Source of the DNA: AP-15 sp963797115
Lineage (GTDB): Bacteria; Pseudomonadota; Alphaproteobacteria; ATCC43930; CGMCC-115725
Assembly (NCBI GenBank): GCA_963797115.1
Contig: CAWCOH010000002.1
Coordinates: 1-64,000 of the forward strand
Length of the DNA: 64,000 nt
Reading direction: 5' to 3'
Part shown: one piece after another, positions 32,933 through 41,446 of the stretch
Position numbering within the stretch: the stretch's first letter is position 1
Layout: each line of letters begins with the position of its first letter
Made by a program: the position numbers and the translations under genes
Notes under the pieces: model-generated
Seen by the model: only the letters and a program-made list of their open reading frames with translations
Databases searched by the model: none
Told to the model about the DNA's origin: nothing

Positions 32933-33694
32933 CTATTGCGCGGCGGCCCGCATCGGCACGCGGGCCTTTAGGAAACGGCGCACCCGGTCGATCGTGCGTT
33001 GCCTCAGCTCCTCCGGCTCCTTCCACGGGAACACCGTGATCTCGGCATTCGGCGCCAGTGAGGCGACATCGATCGAGGTCTGCAGCGGATGCCCCGGTAC
33101 GTCATCCGGCAGCACCAGCATCGGCGTGCGGCAGTTCCTGATGAAGTCGCGCGACACGCTGTAGAGGAAATCGGGCTGCACCGCGTATAGGTTGTGCAGG
33201 TATTTCTCGATCGTGTCCGTCGACACGTCGGGCCGCCGCTTCATGAAATCGGGCGCCCAGTTCTCCTTGCTGTGCCGGTACATGACGGTCGGGTTTTCCG
33301 GCCGATGACCGACGGTCTGGCAGAAGACGGCGGCGACGACGCGGCTGGGCGCCCGCTGCATCAGCTTTCCGGCAAAGCAGCCGCCGATGCAGTAGCCCAT
33401 GTAAAAGAATTCGTGGATGCCGAGGTGGTCCATGAGCCCGAGCTGGTCGTCGGCGAACGCATCCCACGGGTTGTCGACCGGCACGGGGCCGGTCAATTCG
33501 CCGCCATTGGCGTTGCGCTGGTCCATCGTGATGCAGCGGAAGTCGTTCTTGAGCGCTTCCATCGCGTTGAGCACCGCGGTCGGCCAATTGCTGACCCGCG
33601 AGTTCAACCCGCCGCCCGGGGTCACCAAAAGCGGGAAGCCGGAGCCCGTCTCCTCATAGCGGATGCGGACATCGCCTTTTTGATAGAACGGCAT
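32933..33694 (-). CDS. Alpha/beta hydrolase with Cys in the nucleophile elbow
   Basis: A 253-residue alpha/beta-fold hydrolase. ATG 33694 follows AGGAGAAA. The oxyanion region is LLVTPGGGLNS, and FRCITMDQRNANGG is the following strand. The nucleophile elbow reads MGYCIGGC, with Cys102 where Ser is usual (GxSxG). The likely acid is in the VLPDDVPGHP segment, and the His pocket is less clear. Cys nucleophiles occur in dienelactone hydrolases, so a lactonase or thioesterase-like activity is possible. Substrate unknown. Confidence 0.85.
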   Translation of the reverse strand: MPFYQKGDVRIRYEETGSGFPLLVTPGGGLNSRVSNWPTAVLNAMEALKNDFRCITMDQRNANGGELTGPVPVDNPWDAFADDQLGLMDHLGIHEFFYMGYCIGGCFAGKLMQRAPSRVVAAVFCQTVGHRPENPTVMYRHSKENWAPDFMKRRPDVSTDTIEKYLHNLYAVQPDFLYSVSRDFIRNCRTPMLVLPDDVPGHPLQTSIDVASLAPNAEITVFPWKEPEELRQRTIDRVRRFLKARVPMRAAAQ

Positions 33695-33916
33695 GGCTGT
33701 TTCTCCTGAGCGCAGTGTGGAATACGGTCTTAGGTGCCACAGGGGCGAGAGCGAACCTTTGGGTAGCCTTGTTCGATGCGCTGAGTTCAGCGCAACTTGC
33801 GCTGCCACTCAACTCTGTTCAAACCGCGCCCATCACCCGTCGATATCGCCAACATGGTACCAACTCCAGGATGCGCGAGAATCCTATGCGCGGACCTCGC
33901 ACCCGGCCGATCGAAC

Positions 33917-34684
33917 TCAAGGAAGAGCTATGCCGGAGATCTGCTGGCACTTGGTGAGCAGCTCCTCCTGGATCGCGACATCGTTCGCGACTGCGTTCGG
34001 CGCACGAGGGCGCTGATGGTAGAAATACCCGCCCGTCGATCGCGCCAATTCATCGTCGCTCGTGGCGAGCCATGCCTGGGTTATGCAGCCTTGCTGCAGA
34101 TCGTCCGGCGCCGAGGGTCCGCCCATCTTCGTCGCCACCCATCCGGGCTCGAGGGCGTTGGATCGGACGTTCTTCCACAGCCTGGCGACGGCAAATGCGA
34201 GCAGGACATCGCACAGCTTGCTCTCCGCGTAAGCCGACGAACCGCTCCAGGCTCGCCTGGTCCAAAGCAGATCGTCCATACGCGGCCGCACGCCGCGATG
34301 CATGCCGGAGCTGACATAGACCAAGCGACGCGGTTGTTCGATCAGCGCCGTCAGAATGTAGGGCGCGAGTACATTGACGGCGAAGACGCGCGGCACTCCG
34401 GGCTCCGCCTCCACCCGGCCCTCGCGATAGCCGATACCGGCATTGTGGATTACGGCGTCGAAGCGCCCGAGCTCGTTGACCGCCTCGGCAACAGTCCTCG
34501 TCCCGGCGATGGTGGAGAGGTCCCCGGAAACGGCTTCCCGGGCGCCGGGTGCGGCCGCGAGGGCGTCGCGGCTGCGAGCGTCGTTCCGCCCGTGCAAGAC
34601 AACCTCGTGACCTTGCTCGATGAGATATCTCGCCGCCAGGAGGCCGAGGCCATCCGAGGATCCCGTGATGAATACACGTGCCAC
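33917..34684 (-). CDS. Short-chain dehydrogenase/reductase
   Basis: A 255-residue SDR. TGSSDGLG (8-15) is the cofactor loop, HNAGIGY holds the NAG motif, LVYVSSGMH carries the catalytic Ser, and YAESK the Tyr/Lys pair. It groups with the light-dependent-protochlorophyllide-reductase/retinol dehydrogenase-like SDRs rather than the FabG-like ones (short-spaced YAESKLCDVLL). Substrate unknown. It stands alone. Confidence 0.88.
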   Translation of the reverse strand: MARVFITGSSDGLGLLAARYLIEQGHEVVLHGRNDARSRDALAAAPGAREAVSGDLSTIAGTRTVAEAVNELGRFDAVIHNAGIGYREGRVEAEPGVPRVFAVNVLAPYILTALIEQPRRLVYVSSGMHRGVRPRMDDLLWTRRAWSGSSAYAESKLCDVLLAFAVARLWKNVRSNALEPGWVATKMGGPSAPDDLQQGCITQAWLATSDDELARSTGGYFYHQRPRAPNAVANDVAIQEELLTKCQQISGIALP

Positions 34685-35100
34685 TTCAGCGCCTCCTTTT
34701 TCAGAGCAGCCGCCGGTAACGTCCTCCGAGGAATTCTCCTTCGAAATGACGGCGGCGCGTTACGAGAGTGCATCATGACTGACGCTCGTGAGCCGGCTGG
34801 GACAGAGGTCCGGTCTTGCTTGGGGACCATGGAAACTCCCGGCTCTCCGGAGCTACAAGAGCTTCGTCCCCACACCGCGCAGTGAAAGGGCCAAGACGTC
34901 ATCAACACGCCGTCCCCCGCCTCGGCCAAAGCCTGGTCGCTGTGCTCGCCGATCCGGCGGGGGCGACGCGTCGGTTATTTTCATACATACCGGCCTCTCG
35001 AATTCTGTTTGTGACGCAGATCAAGGGATAGTGGTGCGAACCCGCCCCGACCATTCTTAGTACAGCTAAGACAGGCAGCCGAGACGACACGCCCGCGCAA
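34685..35100. other. Intergenic stretch, no clear gene
   Basis: No supported gene. A minus-strand piece reading RRIGEHSDQALAEAGDG resembles the C-terminal tail of CaiB/BaiF CoA-transferases, but it is too short and isolated to call. Confidence 0.4.
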
Positions 35101-36339
35101 TCAAAACTCCCACCTCTCCGGCACCCGGTGAAAGGCGGCATGGCCTTTGAACGCACGGACGTCGCTTGGAAACAATCCGAAGCCAATGGAGCAGCGGCCG
35201 TAGCGGTCGTTGATGCGGTCGACCAGCGGCGACAGCTTCTGGCGGCGGCCGCTGTCGGTGTCGAACAGGTCCGGCTGATGCTGGGCGGCGGGCACCAGGT
35301 CGAGCAGCACGACGCCGACGCTGAGCGGCTTGTACCGCGGGACCCGCTGCCAGATCTCCTCGAGGCGGGCGAGCAGGAATCCGGTGTCGCGCGTTTCGTG
35401 GAAATCAGTCTCCTCCCACCAGCCGCCGAGATCGCCGGTCCACGAAAGATGCACGTCTAACCGCCGGCAGTAATAGTCGCCGCGCCGAAGCCGCTCGGCA
35501 GCTTTCGTCAGCAAATGCTGGGCAAAGTCGTGCGCGCCCTTTTTGGTCCGCAGATCCGGCTCCAGAACATGCTGGTGGCCGATGCTTTTCGAATAGCGCG
35601 ACGACGGCGGCTGGATGTCGACGCCATGCAGCATCTGGTGGAACAGCAGGCCGTTGATGCCGCCCCACACCCGCCGCAGCTGGAACGGCGTCGCATTCCA
35701 CAGCTGCTCGACGTTGACGATGCCGGCGCGGTGAAGACGCTCTTCCATGCGCCGTCCGATGCCGTAAATGTCCTGCAATTGGAGGCCGAGCAGGATTCCG
35801 GGCAGGTCAGCCTTGGTGATGACGACCAGGCCGTCGGGCTTCTGCAGGTCGGATCCGACCTTGCCGAGAAACACGTTGGGCGCGATGCCGATCGAGCAGG
35901 TCAGGCATTCGCCGACCTCCTCGCGCAAGGCCCGTTTCACCTTCACGGCCAATTCCCGCGCGACCGGCACCTGCCGTTCGGTGCCCATCAGCTTGCAGGC
36001 CATCTCGTCGATCGAGCACACCTTCTCGACCGGAAGGCATGTGTCGACCGCCTTCAGGATGCGCTCGTGATACTCGGTGTAGAGGCGATGATTGGCCTGC
36101 ACCGGGATCACGGCCGGGCATAGCTGGCGCGCCTCGCGCATCAGGGTGCCGGTCTTGATACCGAACGCCTTCGCGGCGTAGCTGGCCGCGATGGCGACGG
36201 CGGATTCCGTCAGCGTCTGCACGACGATGACGGGCTGGCCGCGCAGGGCCGGGTTCTCCTGCTGCTCGCACGACGCGAAGAAGGCGTTGAGGTCGAGGAA
36301 CAGCCATTGCACCGGATTGCCGGCCGTTGACTCGTTCAT
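35101..36339 (-). CDS. Y-family DNA polymerase (DinB/UmuC-like)
   Basis: A 412-residue translesion polymerase. The start ATG 36339 (MNESTAGNPVQWLFLDLNAF) is chosen because it places the first catalytic Asp in FLDLNAFFASCEQ near residue 17. The second acidic pair is in KVCSIDEMACKLMG (SIDE). The little-finger region continues to RFLLARLEEIW-like residues near 330, and the C-terminus has LFPSDVRAFKGHAAFHRVPE. A GTTC-N7-GTTC box overlaps the start codon, so SOS (LexA) control is likely. It is stand-alone, not part of an imuA-imuB-dnaE2 cassette. Confidence 0.9.
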   Translation of the reverse strand: MNESTAGNPVQWLFLDLNAFFASCEQQENPALRGQPVIVVQTLTESAVAIAASYAAKAFGIKTGTLMREARQLCPAVIPVQANHRLYTEYHERILKAVDTCLPVEKVCSIDEMACKLMGTERQVPVARELAVKVKRALREEVGECLTCSIGIAPNVFLGKVGSDLQKPDGLVVITKADLPGILLGLQLQDIYGIGRRMEERLHRAGIVNVEQLWNATPFQLRRVWGGINGLLFHQMLHGVDIQPPSSRYSKSIGHQHVLEPDLRTKKGAHDFAQHLLTKAAERLRRGDYYCRRLDVHLSWTGDLGGWWEETDFHETRDTGFLLARLEEIWQRVPRYKPLSVGVVLLDLVPAAQHQPDLFDTDSGRRQKLSPLVDRINDRYGRCSIGFGLFPSDVRAFKGHAAFHRVPERWEF

Positions 36340-36348
36340 CTTTTGTTC
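36334..36348. promoter_or_regulatory. LexA (SOS) box overlapping the polymerase start
   Basis: GTTC-ATCTTTT-GTTC matches the alphaproteobacterial SOS box GTTC-N7-GTTC exactly. On the gene strand it reads GAAC-N7-GAAC, with the ATG inside the spacer and second half-site, so bound repressor would cover the start region. Confidence 0.75.
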
Positions 36349-36386
36349 TATACGATAGGCGGCGGGAGGAATCAAGAAGTCCGACG

Positions 36387-36611
36387 GTGCCGCCGCGCTA
36401 CGCCTTCCGCCTCGAAGATCTGCGTGTGTTCCACTTTGTGCGCGCGAGCTGCCATGCCTGCGGGCACAAGGCGATCATTCCAAACGCGGCGCTGCTGCAG
36501 GGGCGGCCCGGCTATACGCGGCTCATGTCGCTCGAACGGCAGCTGCGTTGCCAAAGATGCGGGGCGCGGGGCAAGGCCTCGCTCGACGTGGAATTGCGGC
36601 CCCGGGATTAA
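36387..36611 (+). CDS. Small zinc-ribbon protein
   Basis: A 74-residue protein, probably from GTG 36387 (VPPRYAFRLEDLRVFHFVRA), with GGAGGA about 16 bases upstream. Two CxxC knuckles, CHACG and CQRCG, about 35 residues apart, make a zinc ribbon. The pattern is common in Bradyrhizobium-type genomes with no assigned role. It is divergent from the polymerase gene and shares its promoter region, so it could also be influenced by the LexA box. Confidence 0.75.
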   Translation: MPPRYAFRLEDLRVFHFVRASCHACGHKAIIPNAALLQGRPGYTRLMSLERQLRCQRCGARGKASLDVELRPRD

Positions 36612-36693
36612 ACATGAACGGGGAAACATGGCGGGGGCTGGGTTAGAACCTTGCGCCGTAGCGACTACCGGCGGTGCAACGAGATTAGGGTAG

Positions 36694-36891
36694 TCAGTGG
36701 AGCGGCCCGGCGGGCGTCTGGTTCGCGAGCTGGCGAACGGCGTCGGTGATCCGGCGCCACACGTCCGCGCCGTTGTGATCGTCCTGCGCGGCGAGCTCGT
36801 CGGCGCGCGCCGCGCTTTCCTCAAGGGCCTTGTCGCCGTACCGCTTGAGCATGAGGTTGGCGGCGCGCCAGATGTCGATCTCGGGTATCAC
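36694..36891 (-). CDS. DUF6961 family small protein
   Basis: A 65-residue protein starting at GTG 36891 (a longer frame reaches 36933). IDIWRAANLMLKRYGDKA, ARADELAAQDDHNGADVW and RRITDAVRQLANQTPAGP match the DUF6961 family, which is widespread in alphaproteobacteria and mostly helical. Function unknown. The start is uncertain because neither candidate has a strong ribosome site. Confidence 0.75.
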   Translation of the reverse strand: MIPEIDIWRAANLMLKRYGDKALEESAARADELAAQDDHNGADVWRRITDAVRQLANQTPAGPLH

Positions 36892-37053
36892 AGTGAACAG
36901 GCTGCACGCTTTGGATCGCCAATCCTCTAACACGAAATTTCAAGTTGCATGCAACGCTCGTGACACGATCGCTGGACCTGGCCGCCGCCTGAAGGAGCTG
37001 GCGAACCAGAGGGTCTTTTGACAACAGGACATGGCCAGGCGCAGAACCGAGGC

Positions 37054-37713
37054 ATGTCGACTGTAGCGATCCGGTTTCTGCTGGTCGTCGTGTTCTCCGG
37101 CCTTTATCTCGCGTTGGCGGTCGCCGCCCGCGGCGGCATCGACGTTTTCTTCGCGGAGCCGGCGCTCATTGGGCTGACGGTCGTGCTGGTCGCGCTCTGC
37201 GGCGCGGCGCTCGCCGCCGGCGGCAATTTAAGTCCGGGCGTGCGCGAGGACCGCGGTAATCGGTGGGTGATCGCCGTCTTCGGCGCGATTGGGCTGCTCG
37301 AGGCCTTTCTGCCGGCCTGGAGCGACCGGAAGGGGATCTGGGTCATCGACGGTGACGCCATCCGCTGGCTCGGTGTGGCGCTGTTCGCAGCCGGCGGCGC
37401 GCTGCGCCTTTGGCCGGTTTTTGTGCTCGGCAACCGGTTCAGCGGCCTGGTGGCAATCCAGCCCGGGCACCGGCTGGTCACAAGCGGGGTTTTCGGCGTA
37501 ATCCGCCATCCGAGCTATCTCGGATTGCTGATCAGCTCGCTCGGCTGGGGCCTAGCCTTTCGTTCGGGCATCGGCGTGCTGCTGGCGGCGCTGCTCGTCC
37601 CGCCGCTGCTGGCGCGGATCGGCGCGGAAGAGAGGCTGCTGCGGTCGCAATTCGGCGCCGAGTACGATGCCTATTGCGCGCGGACGTCGCGGCTCATACC
37701 GGGGCTGTATTAG
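37054..37713 (+). CDS. Isoprenylcysteine carboxyl methyltransferase-family membrane protein
   Basis: A 219-residue membrane protein with about five helices. GHRLVTSGVFGVIRHPSYLG (the GPYxxxRHPxY motif) and the C-terminal GAEERLLRSQFGAEYDAYCA (EExxLxxxFGxxYxxY) are the SAM-binding signatures of the ICMT/PEMT-type family. Bacterial members methylate unknown acceptors, often lipids or quinone-like molecules. It stands at the left boundary of the accessory island. Confidence 0.88.
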   Translation: MSTVAIRFLLVVVFSGLYLALAVAARGGIDVFFAEPALIGLTVVLVALCGAALAAGGNLSPGVREDRGNRWVIAVFGAIGLLEAFLPAWSDRKGIWVIDGDAIRWLGVALFAAGGALRLWPVFVLGNRFSGLVAIQPGHRLVTSGVFGVIRHPSYLGLLISSLGWGLAFRSGIGVLLAALLVPPLLARIGAEERLLRSQFGAEYDAYCARTSRLIPGLY

Positions 37714-37761
37714 ACCTCAGTGCATTGATTAGAGGATCTGATAAACATGGCGAGGCGTTCG

Positions 37762-38586
37762 CTAGTGGGTACGGGGCTCACGGACGACGATCAGGCTTCC
37801 GATCTCCCCCACCTCCCGGCGCAACTCTTCAATCACACTGCCTCTCTCATCAAGGGGCCGGTCGAGCAGCCGCCGGACGTAGGTTGGCGGCTCGTCGCGG
37901 AGACCAGCGTGTCGCGTGGCCGGCGTGTCTGTCATGGTCCGCAGCCGCTGGATTACATCATGTGCGCGGATTGGCAACGACGGTCTCGCCGCGTCTCCAG
38001 AGCAACAGACCAAGCATGATAGGGGATAGGAGACGGTGCTCATTTTGGGCAGTCCCGCCCCGCCGAGGTAGAGTTGATTTTTGACAGCGATGGCATGCGC
38101 CACTGTGCAGCCGAACCGGGGCAAATCATGTGCCGTGCAGCAGTTCCAGGCTAAATGATTAGGCCACGAACTATGGTAATTATAGAAGCAATATAGGGGA
38201 TCTATTCCCTTCAAATTAGCCTGCCCGATAAGCAGCTCGATTTGCCACATGCTTGCCGTTGGCACCCAATGCTTGATGCGGTATTTGTGGCTGTGCCGGT
38301 GCAGGCGTTTGGCTTGCACTAAGAGCCCAATCCACACGTGATCATCGGTAAGCCACCATTCCCAATCCGCGCCCGTAAATCTTTCGTCACGTTTATTGAA
38401 CTGAAATGTCGCGACTTCGTGAGGATGCTGATTTTGAACATCATCAAGGAAGTCGTCAGTGATCGTCTCTTCATTGCGGTCCAGGCCTCGCGCCTGTGCG
38501 CGGGAGAGATCCCCCCAAATCTTTTCTGACTGCCCTGCGAAGGTGATGCAAAGAGGCGGGGAGGTTAGTCTCGGTAAGGTCATCAT
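37762..38586 (-). CDS. DUF6615 family protein, PD-(D/E)XK nuclease-like
   Basis: A 274-residue protein I match to DUF6615. The core holds EETITDDFLDDVQ (about 39-51), FNKRDERFTGADWEWWLTDD (63-82) and IGLLVQAKRLH (86-96). The spacing of Asp74/Glu76 and Gln91-x-Lys93 resembles the D...(E/Q)xK active site of PD-(D/E)XK nucleases. Next come an SYPL...-type region and a basic tail. It lies in a defence-rich island and probably acts on nucleic acid (inference). Its start is 10 bases after the stop of a truncated toxin gene. Confidence 0.65.
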   Translation of the reverse strand: MMTLPRLTSPPLCITFAGQSEKIWGDLSRAQARGLDRNEETITDDFLDDVQNQHPHEVATFQFNKRDERFTGADWEWWLTDDHVWIGLLVQAKRLHRHSHKYRIKHWVPTASMWQIELLIGQANLKGIDPLYCFYNYHSSWPNHLAWNCCTAHDLPRFGCTVAHAIAVKNQLYLGGAGLPKMSTVSYPLSCLVCCSGDAARPSLPIRAHDVIQRLRTMTDTPATRHAGLRDEPPTYVRRLLDRPLDERGSVIEELRREVGEIGSLIVVREPRTH

Positions 38587-38595
38587 CGGATCGGT

Positions 38596-38682
38596 CTATG
38601 CAGCTGGAAGGATGAAATGGCCGGATTTCCCGGTGACGGTGACCAGGTCGACGCTGAGGCATTCGTCAATCAGAAACTTCAT
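38596..38682 (-). pseudogene. DUF5615 PIN-like toxin, truncated to 28 residues
   Basis: MKFLIDECLSVDLV is the standard start of DUF5615 (Mut7-C/PIN-like) toxins with its first catalytic Asp. The frame then departs from the family and stops after 28 residues. The ATG overlaps the DUF433 stop (ATGA), the classic operon layout of these pairs. Only the toxin's start survives. Confidence 0.75.
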
Positions 38683-39044
38683 GACACCACTATGGCGTCA
38701 AGCTTGCGGCGGGTACGGCGTACCGGCTGCTGATCGCGCGACGGCAGCTTATGTTTCCGGCCGCGCAGCGGATAGGCGGCGGCACAGAGCGGCGCCAGCC
38801 GGATCATCTCGGCGGTGACCCGGGGATAGCTCTCGAGGAGCTCGGCCTGGGTGGAACCTTGTGCGACGAGCTTGGCGATCATGTGCACGGGCACGCGAGT
38901 GTCGCGAAAGACTGGCTCGCCGCCCATGATGTCGCGATCGCTGACGATCACACGGCGGGCGCGGCGCAACTCGTGCGGGGATGCGACCGGGTTGGGCGGG
39001 GACGTAGTGCGCCGTTTGCCTCTTGAACTGCGGGAGCCGCTCAA
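38679..39044 (-). CDS. DUF433 domain antitoxin-like protein
   Basis: A 121-residue protein. VIVSDRDIMGGEPVFRDTRV, PVHMIAKLVAQGS and ELLESYPRVTAEMIRLA form a DUF433 HTH domain, the antitoxin partner of DUF5615 PIN-like (VapC45-like) toxins. The start is probably the TTG at 39044, which overlaps the TcmP stop. Its toxin partner is truncated, so it is an orphan. The first 30 residues are basic and not conserved. Confidence 0.85.
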   Translation of the reverse strand: MSGSRSSRGKRRTTSPPNPVASPHELRRARRVIVSDRDIMGGEPVFRDTRVPVHMIAKLVAQGSTQAELLESYPRVTAEMIRLAPLCAAAYPLRGRKHKLPSRDQQPVRRTRRKLDAIVVS

Positions 39045-39877
39045 GCTCTAGCCTCGTAACTGCGAAAGATGTCGGTGATGATTTTCTGGGCGACGGCCTT
39101 CGGGGAGGCAAGGAACAGGTAATACACCACTGCTTTCCTGCTGTTCCGCATCGGCAGCGGTTTAGCAACAAAGCCGAAGCCTGCGACGTCCTTCAGTCGC
39201 TTTTGAAAGGCGACCACGATCTGCTCGTTGCCTTGCTTTTCGAGATCCGGTCCGAAGAAACTGCGTTGGCGGGATTCGGCGTATGCAGCCTGTCTCCACG
39301 AGTGGTCGCCCCAGAATTTGTTCATGCGGTCGACGCCGCCCGCCGGTGCCCTTTCTGGATCTCTCCAGACCGCATTGCGGTTCATGTCCATGACGGGAAA
39401 GTTGAGAAACAAATCGACAGCCCGAGACTGTCCGGCTTGACGAATGACGTCCCAGTCGAGGTCCAGGCCATAGGGATCGAGGAGGCACAAGGCACGATTA
39501 AAGTTCTCGTACTGGATTGTCGGGAGCAATTCCCTGGCCAGATATTCATTGCAGTCGCCAGTACGAATGTGAACATTAGGTCGATCGCCACATGTCGCCC
39601 GGAGATAGTCTGTTTTGTCGGCGTTTAGGTCGATAAAATAAAATCCGTCAAAAGGCGGCGTGATTTTCAGTGCTCGTGCCGGACTGCCCTCGATCGCGGC
39701 CTTGGTCCTTTTTGAGACGTGAACGCCAGCCCCGCTGAAACCGTCGATGTAATATTTTTTGAGGTTGCGGGTCTTGGCGAACGCCCTGGTGTAGGCGGCG
39801 CCGTATTTTTCAATGATCTCGAGCTTGAGCTCCGACCAGGCGCCGATCTCATCAAATTTGAAAGGGAGGTCGGTCAC
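39041..39877 (-). CDS. tcmP: Three-Cys-motif partner protein TcmP
   Basis: A 278-residue protein of the TcmP family: FDEIGAWSELKLEIIEKY at the N-terminus, YYIDGFSGAGVHVSK, FIDLNADKTDYLR and ALCLLDPYGLDLDWDVI, with NFPVMDMNRNAVW. The FSGAG and DPYG segments resemble a Rossmann-type methyltransferase fold. TcmP genes regularly sit next to DUF5131 radical-SAM-like genes, as here with a GTGA overlap. The pair's function is unknown; association with mobile and defence islands is known. It ends in a TTGA overlap with the DUF433 gene. Confidence 0.9.
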   Translation of the reverse strand: MTDLPFKFDEIGAWSELKLEIIEKYGAAYTRAFAKTRNLKKYYIDGFSGAGVHVSKRTKAAIEGSPARALKITPPFDGFYFIDLNADKTDYLRATCGDRPNVHIRTGDCNEYLARELLPTIQYENFNRALCLLDPYGLDLDWDVIRQAGQSRAVDLFLNFPVMDMNRNAVWRDPERAPAGGVDRMNKFWGDHSWRQAAYAESRQRSFFGPDLEKQGNEQIVVAFQKRLKDVAGFGFVAKPLPMRNSRKAVVYYLFLASPKAVAQKIITDIFRSYEARA

Positions 39878-40638
39878 GCCCGGGCCAACAACTCAAGTTG
39901 GCGGGCCGAGGCCGGCAACGTCGCGGGGAATTGACTCCATTCCTTGCCCTCAAGGAGCCGACCGCCTGACTTGGGCGAACGGCCTCCCCATTGCTTGAAG
40001 AAGAAGGCGACTTTTGCCTTAAGGCACTGGTTGCGAACCTCGATGGCCCATTGGGTTTGCATTGGCCGTGCGCGGGGGCCGCTTTCGCCGCCGACGATGA
40101 CCCAATCGATGCCGGTGAGATTGAGCTTGCCGACGGAGCCAATCAGAGGCTCGACCGAGAGAAAGCGGATGCTGGCGTTGGCTTTCTGCAGGTGAGCGAT
40201 GCGGGATGTGGTTTGTTCGTTTTCGACGGAGACGCCAAACCAGATGTGTGGAGGCGCGGGCCGCGTCTTGTAGCGGTCGTTGATGAATTTCTGCAGGAGC
40301 GAACTACGCTTGGTGAGGATCTGATAGACGTGCCAGTCGGCGCGTTCCATCGTCTCAAAGACGCGGGAGATATGCTTTTTCGGCACCGCCTTGTGAAAGA
40401 GATCGCTCATCGAATTGACAAAAATCATGCGCGGCTTTTTCCAGTCGAGCGGCTGCAAAAGGCGCTCCGGGCGGATGGTGAGATCGAATCCGTTTTCGAA
40501 GGGATGTCCCGGCACGCCGCGGAAGCGTTCAGAGAAGCGGGCGGCATAGCAATTGTCGCAGCCGGCGCTGATCTTGGTGCAACCCGTGACCGGGTTCCAT
40601 GTCGTATCGGTCCACTCGATGGTGCTTTTGTCCGCCAT
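39874..40638 (-). CDS. DUF5131 (phage Gp37/Gp68-like) radical-SAM-type protein
   Basis: A 254-residue protein. The start is ATG 40638 (MADKSTIEWTDTTWNPVTGC); the long upstream frame is unrelated. CTKISAGCDNCYA gives the three-Cys motif (CxxxxxxCxxC) of the family, as expected for an Fe-S centre. IFVNSMSDLFHKAVP and later WVIVGGESGPRARPM are conserved Gp37/Gp68 segments. It pairs with TcmP, which it overlaps. Members are predicted radical SAM enzymes found in phages and islands; substrate unknown. Confidence 0.9.
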   Translation of the reverse strand: MADKSTIEWTDTTWNPVTGCTKISAGCDNCYAARFSERFRGVPGHPFENGFDLTIRPERLLQPLDWKKPRMIFVNSMSDLFHKAVPKKHISRVFETMERADWHVYQILTKRSSLLQKFINDRYKTRPAPPHIWFGVSVENEQTTSRIAHLQKANASIRFLSVEPLIGSVGKLNLTGIDWVIVGGESGPRARPMQTQWAIEVRNQCLKAKVAFFFKQWGGRSPKSGGRLLEGKEWSQFPATLPASARQLELLARA

Positions 40639-40842
40639 GATCACCCGAACCGACTTAGTGCTCGTGTTCCAATTTCGTTCTAACAAGAATCGCACGGTCG
40701 AACCTAAAGTGTCCAGTGCGACCAATGGGCCGGATTGATGGAGGAGTCCAGAATTTAAGGTATCGCGCTGATTTGCATAACAGATTGAAAAAACTTTGTA
40801 ATTTGACTTTGAATGTCGCATCTTGACAGCGTGGGGACCGCG

Positions 40843-41262
40843 ATGAAACCCGAGACGCTGGAAACCAGGCTGCTGAACCGCATCGACCGCAAGCGCGGCG
40901 ACGTATTTCTGCGCGCCGATTTCGAGGATCTCGGCGGGTACGACCAGGTCGGCCGTGCGTTGCGCAAAATCGTGCGCGAAGGCCGTCTTGTGAGAGTAGG
41001 GCAAGGGCTCTATGCCTGTGCCCGTCCGTCGATGACAAGCGGTGAGCCGGTGCCTGTGGGAGGGCTGAGCGCGCTGAAGGAAGCACTCCGGCGGGTTGGC
41101 GTGGAAACGCTGCCGAGCCGGCTTGAGCAGGACTACAATGCCGGACGCACCACGCAGGTGCCCACCGGCCGCGTCGTCGGGGTGACCCGGCGTGTGCGCC
41201 GCAAGGTCGGGTATGGGGGTTTCTCACTGAGCTTCGAGCGTGCCGGACCGGTGCCTCGTTGA
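40843..41262 (+). CDS. DUF6088 / AbiEi-antitoxin-like protein
   Basis: A 139-residue protein (ATG 40843; an earlier in-frame ATG lies at 40813). KRGDVFLRADFEDLGGYDQV, RALRKIVREGRLVRVGQGLY is a winged HTH typical of DUF6088 and AbiEi-type antitoxins, which regulate their own operon. No AbiEii nucleotidyltransferase toxin follows, so it is an orphan. An AT-rich promoter region precedes it. Confidence 0.8.
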   Translation: MKPETLETRLLNRIDRKRGDVFLRADFEDLGGYDQVGRALRKIVREGRLVRVGQGLYACARPSMTSGEPVPVGGLSALKEALRRVGVETLPSRLEQDYNAGRTTQVPTGRVVGVTRRVRRKVGYGGFSLSFERAGPVPR

Positions 41263-41394
41263 GGAGGTCGACCCGGATCTCAATCGTGTCAAAAAAGCGG
41301 CGCGAGATCAGAGGGTTATAAGAATATCCTTGAAATCGCGAGCAAATCAGCGTACTTTTCAAATGTAACCCACCTGCGGCGTGCCGTAGGTTCA

Positions 41395-41427
41395 AAGGCC
41401 GTTTTGGGCGCAAGCCCGGGCGGCCTT
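41395..41427 (+). terminator. Strong hairpin between the DUF6088 and NYN genes
   Basis: Outer arms AAGGCCG/CGGCCTT with an inner GGGC-GCAA-GCCC stem, followed by CTGCTTTT. It lies 133 bases after the DUF6088 stop and 20 before the NYN start, and looks like a terminator or leader hairpin. Confidence 0.5.
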
Positions 41428-41446
41428 CTGCTTTTCTGGACCTCGC

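Noticed and set aside
34902..34960. A CoA-transferase-like tail (GEHSDQALAEAG)
   Set aside because: About 17 residues only, with no supporting sequence on either side.
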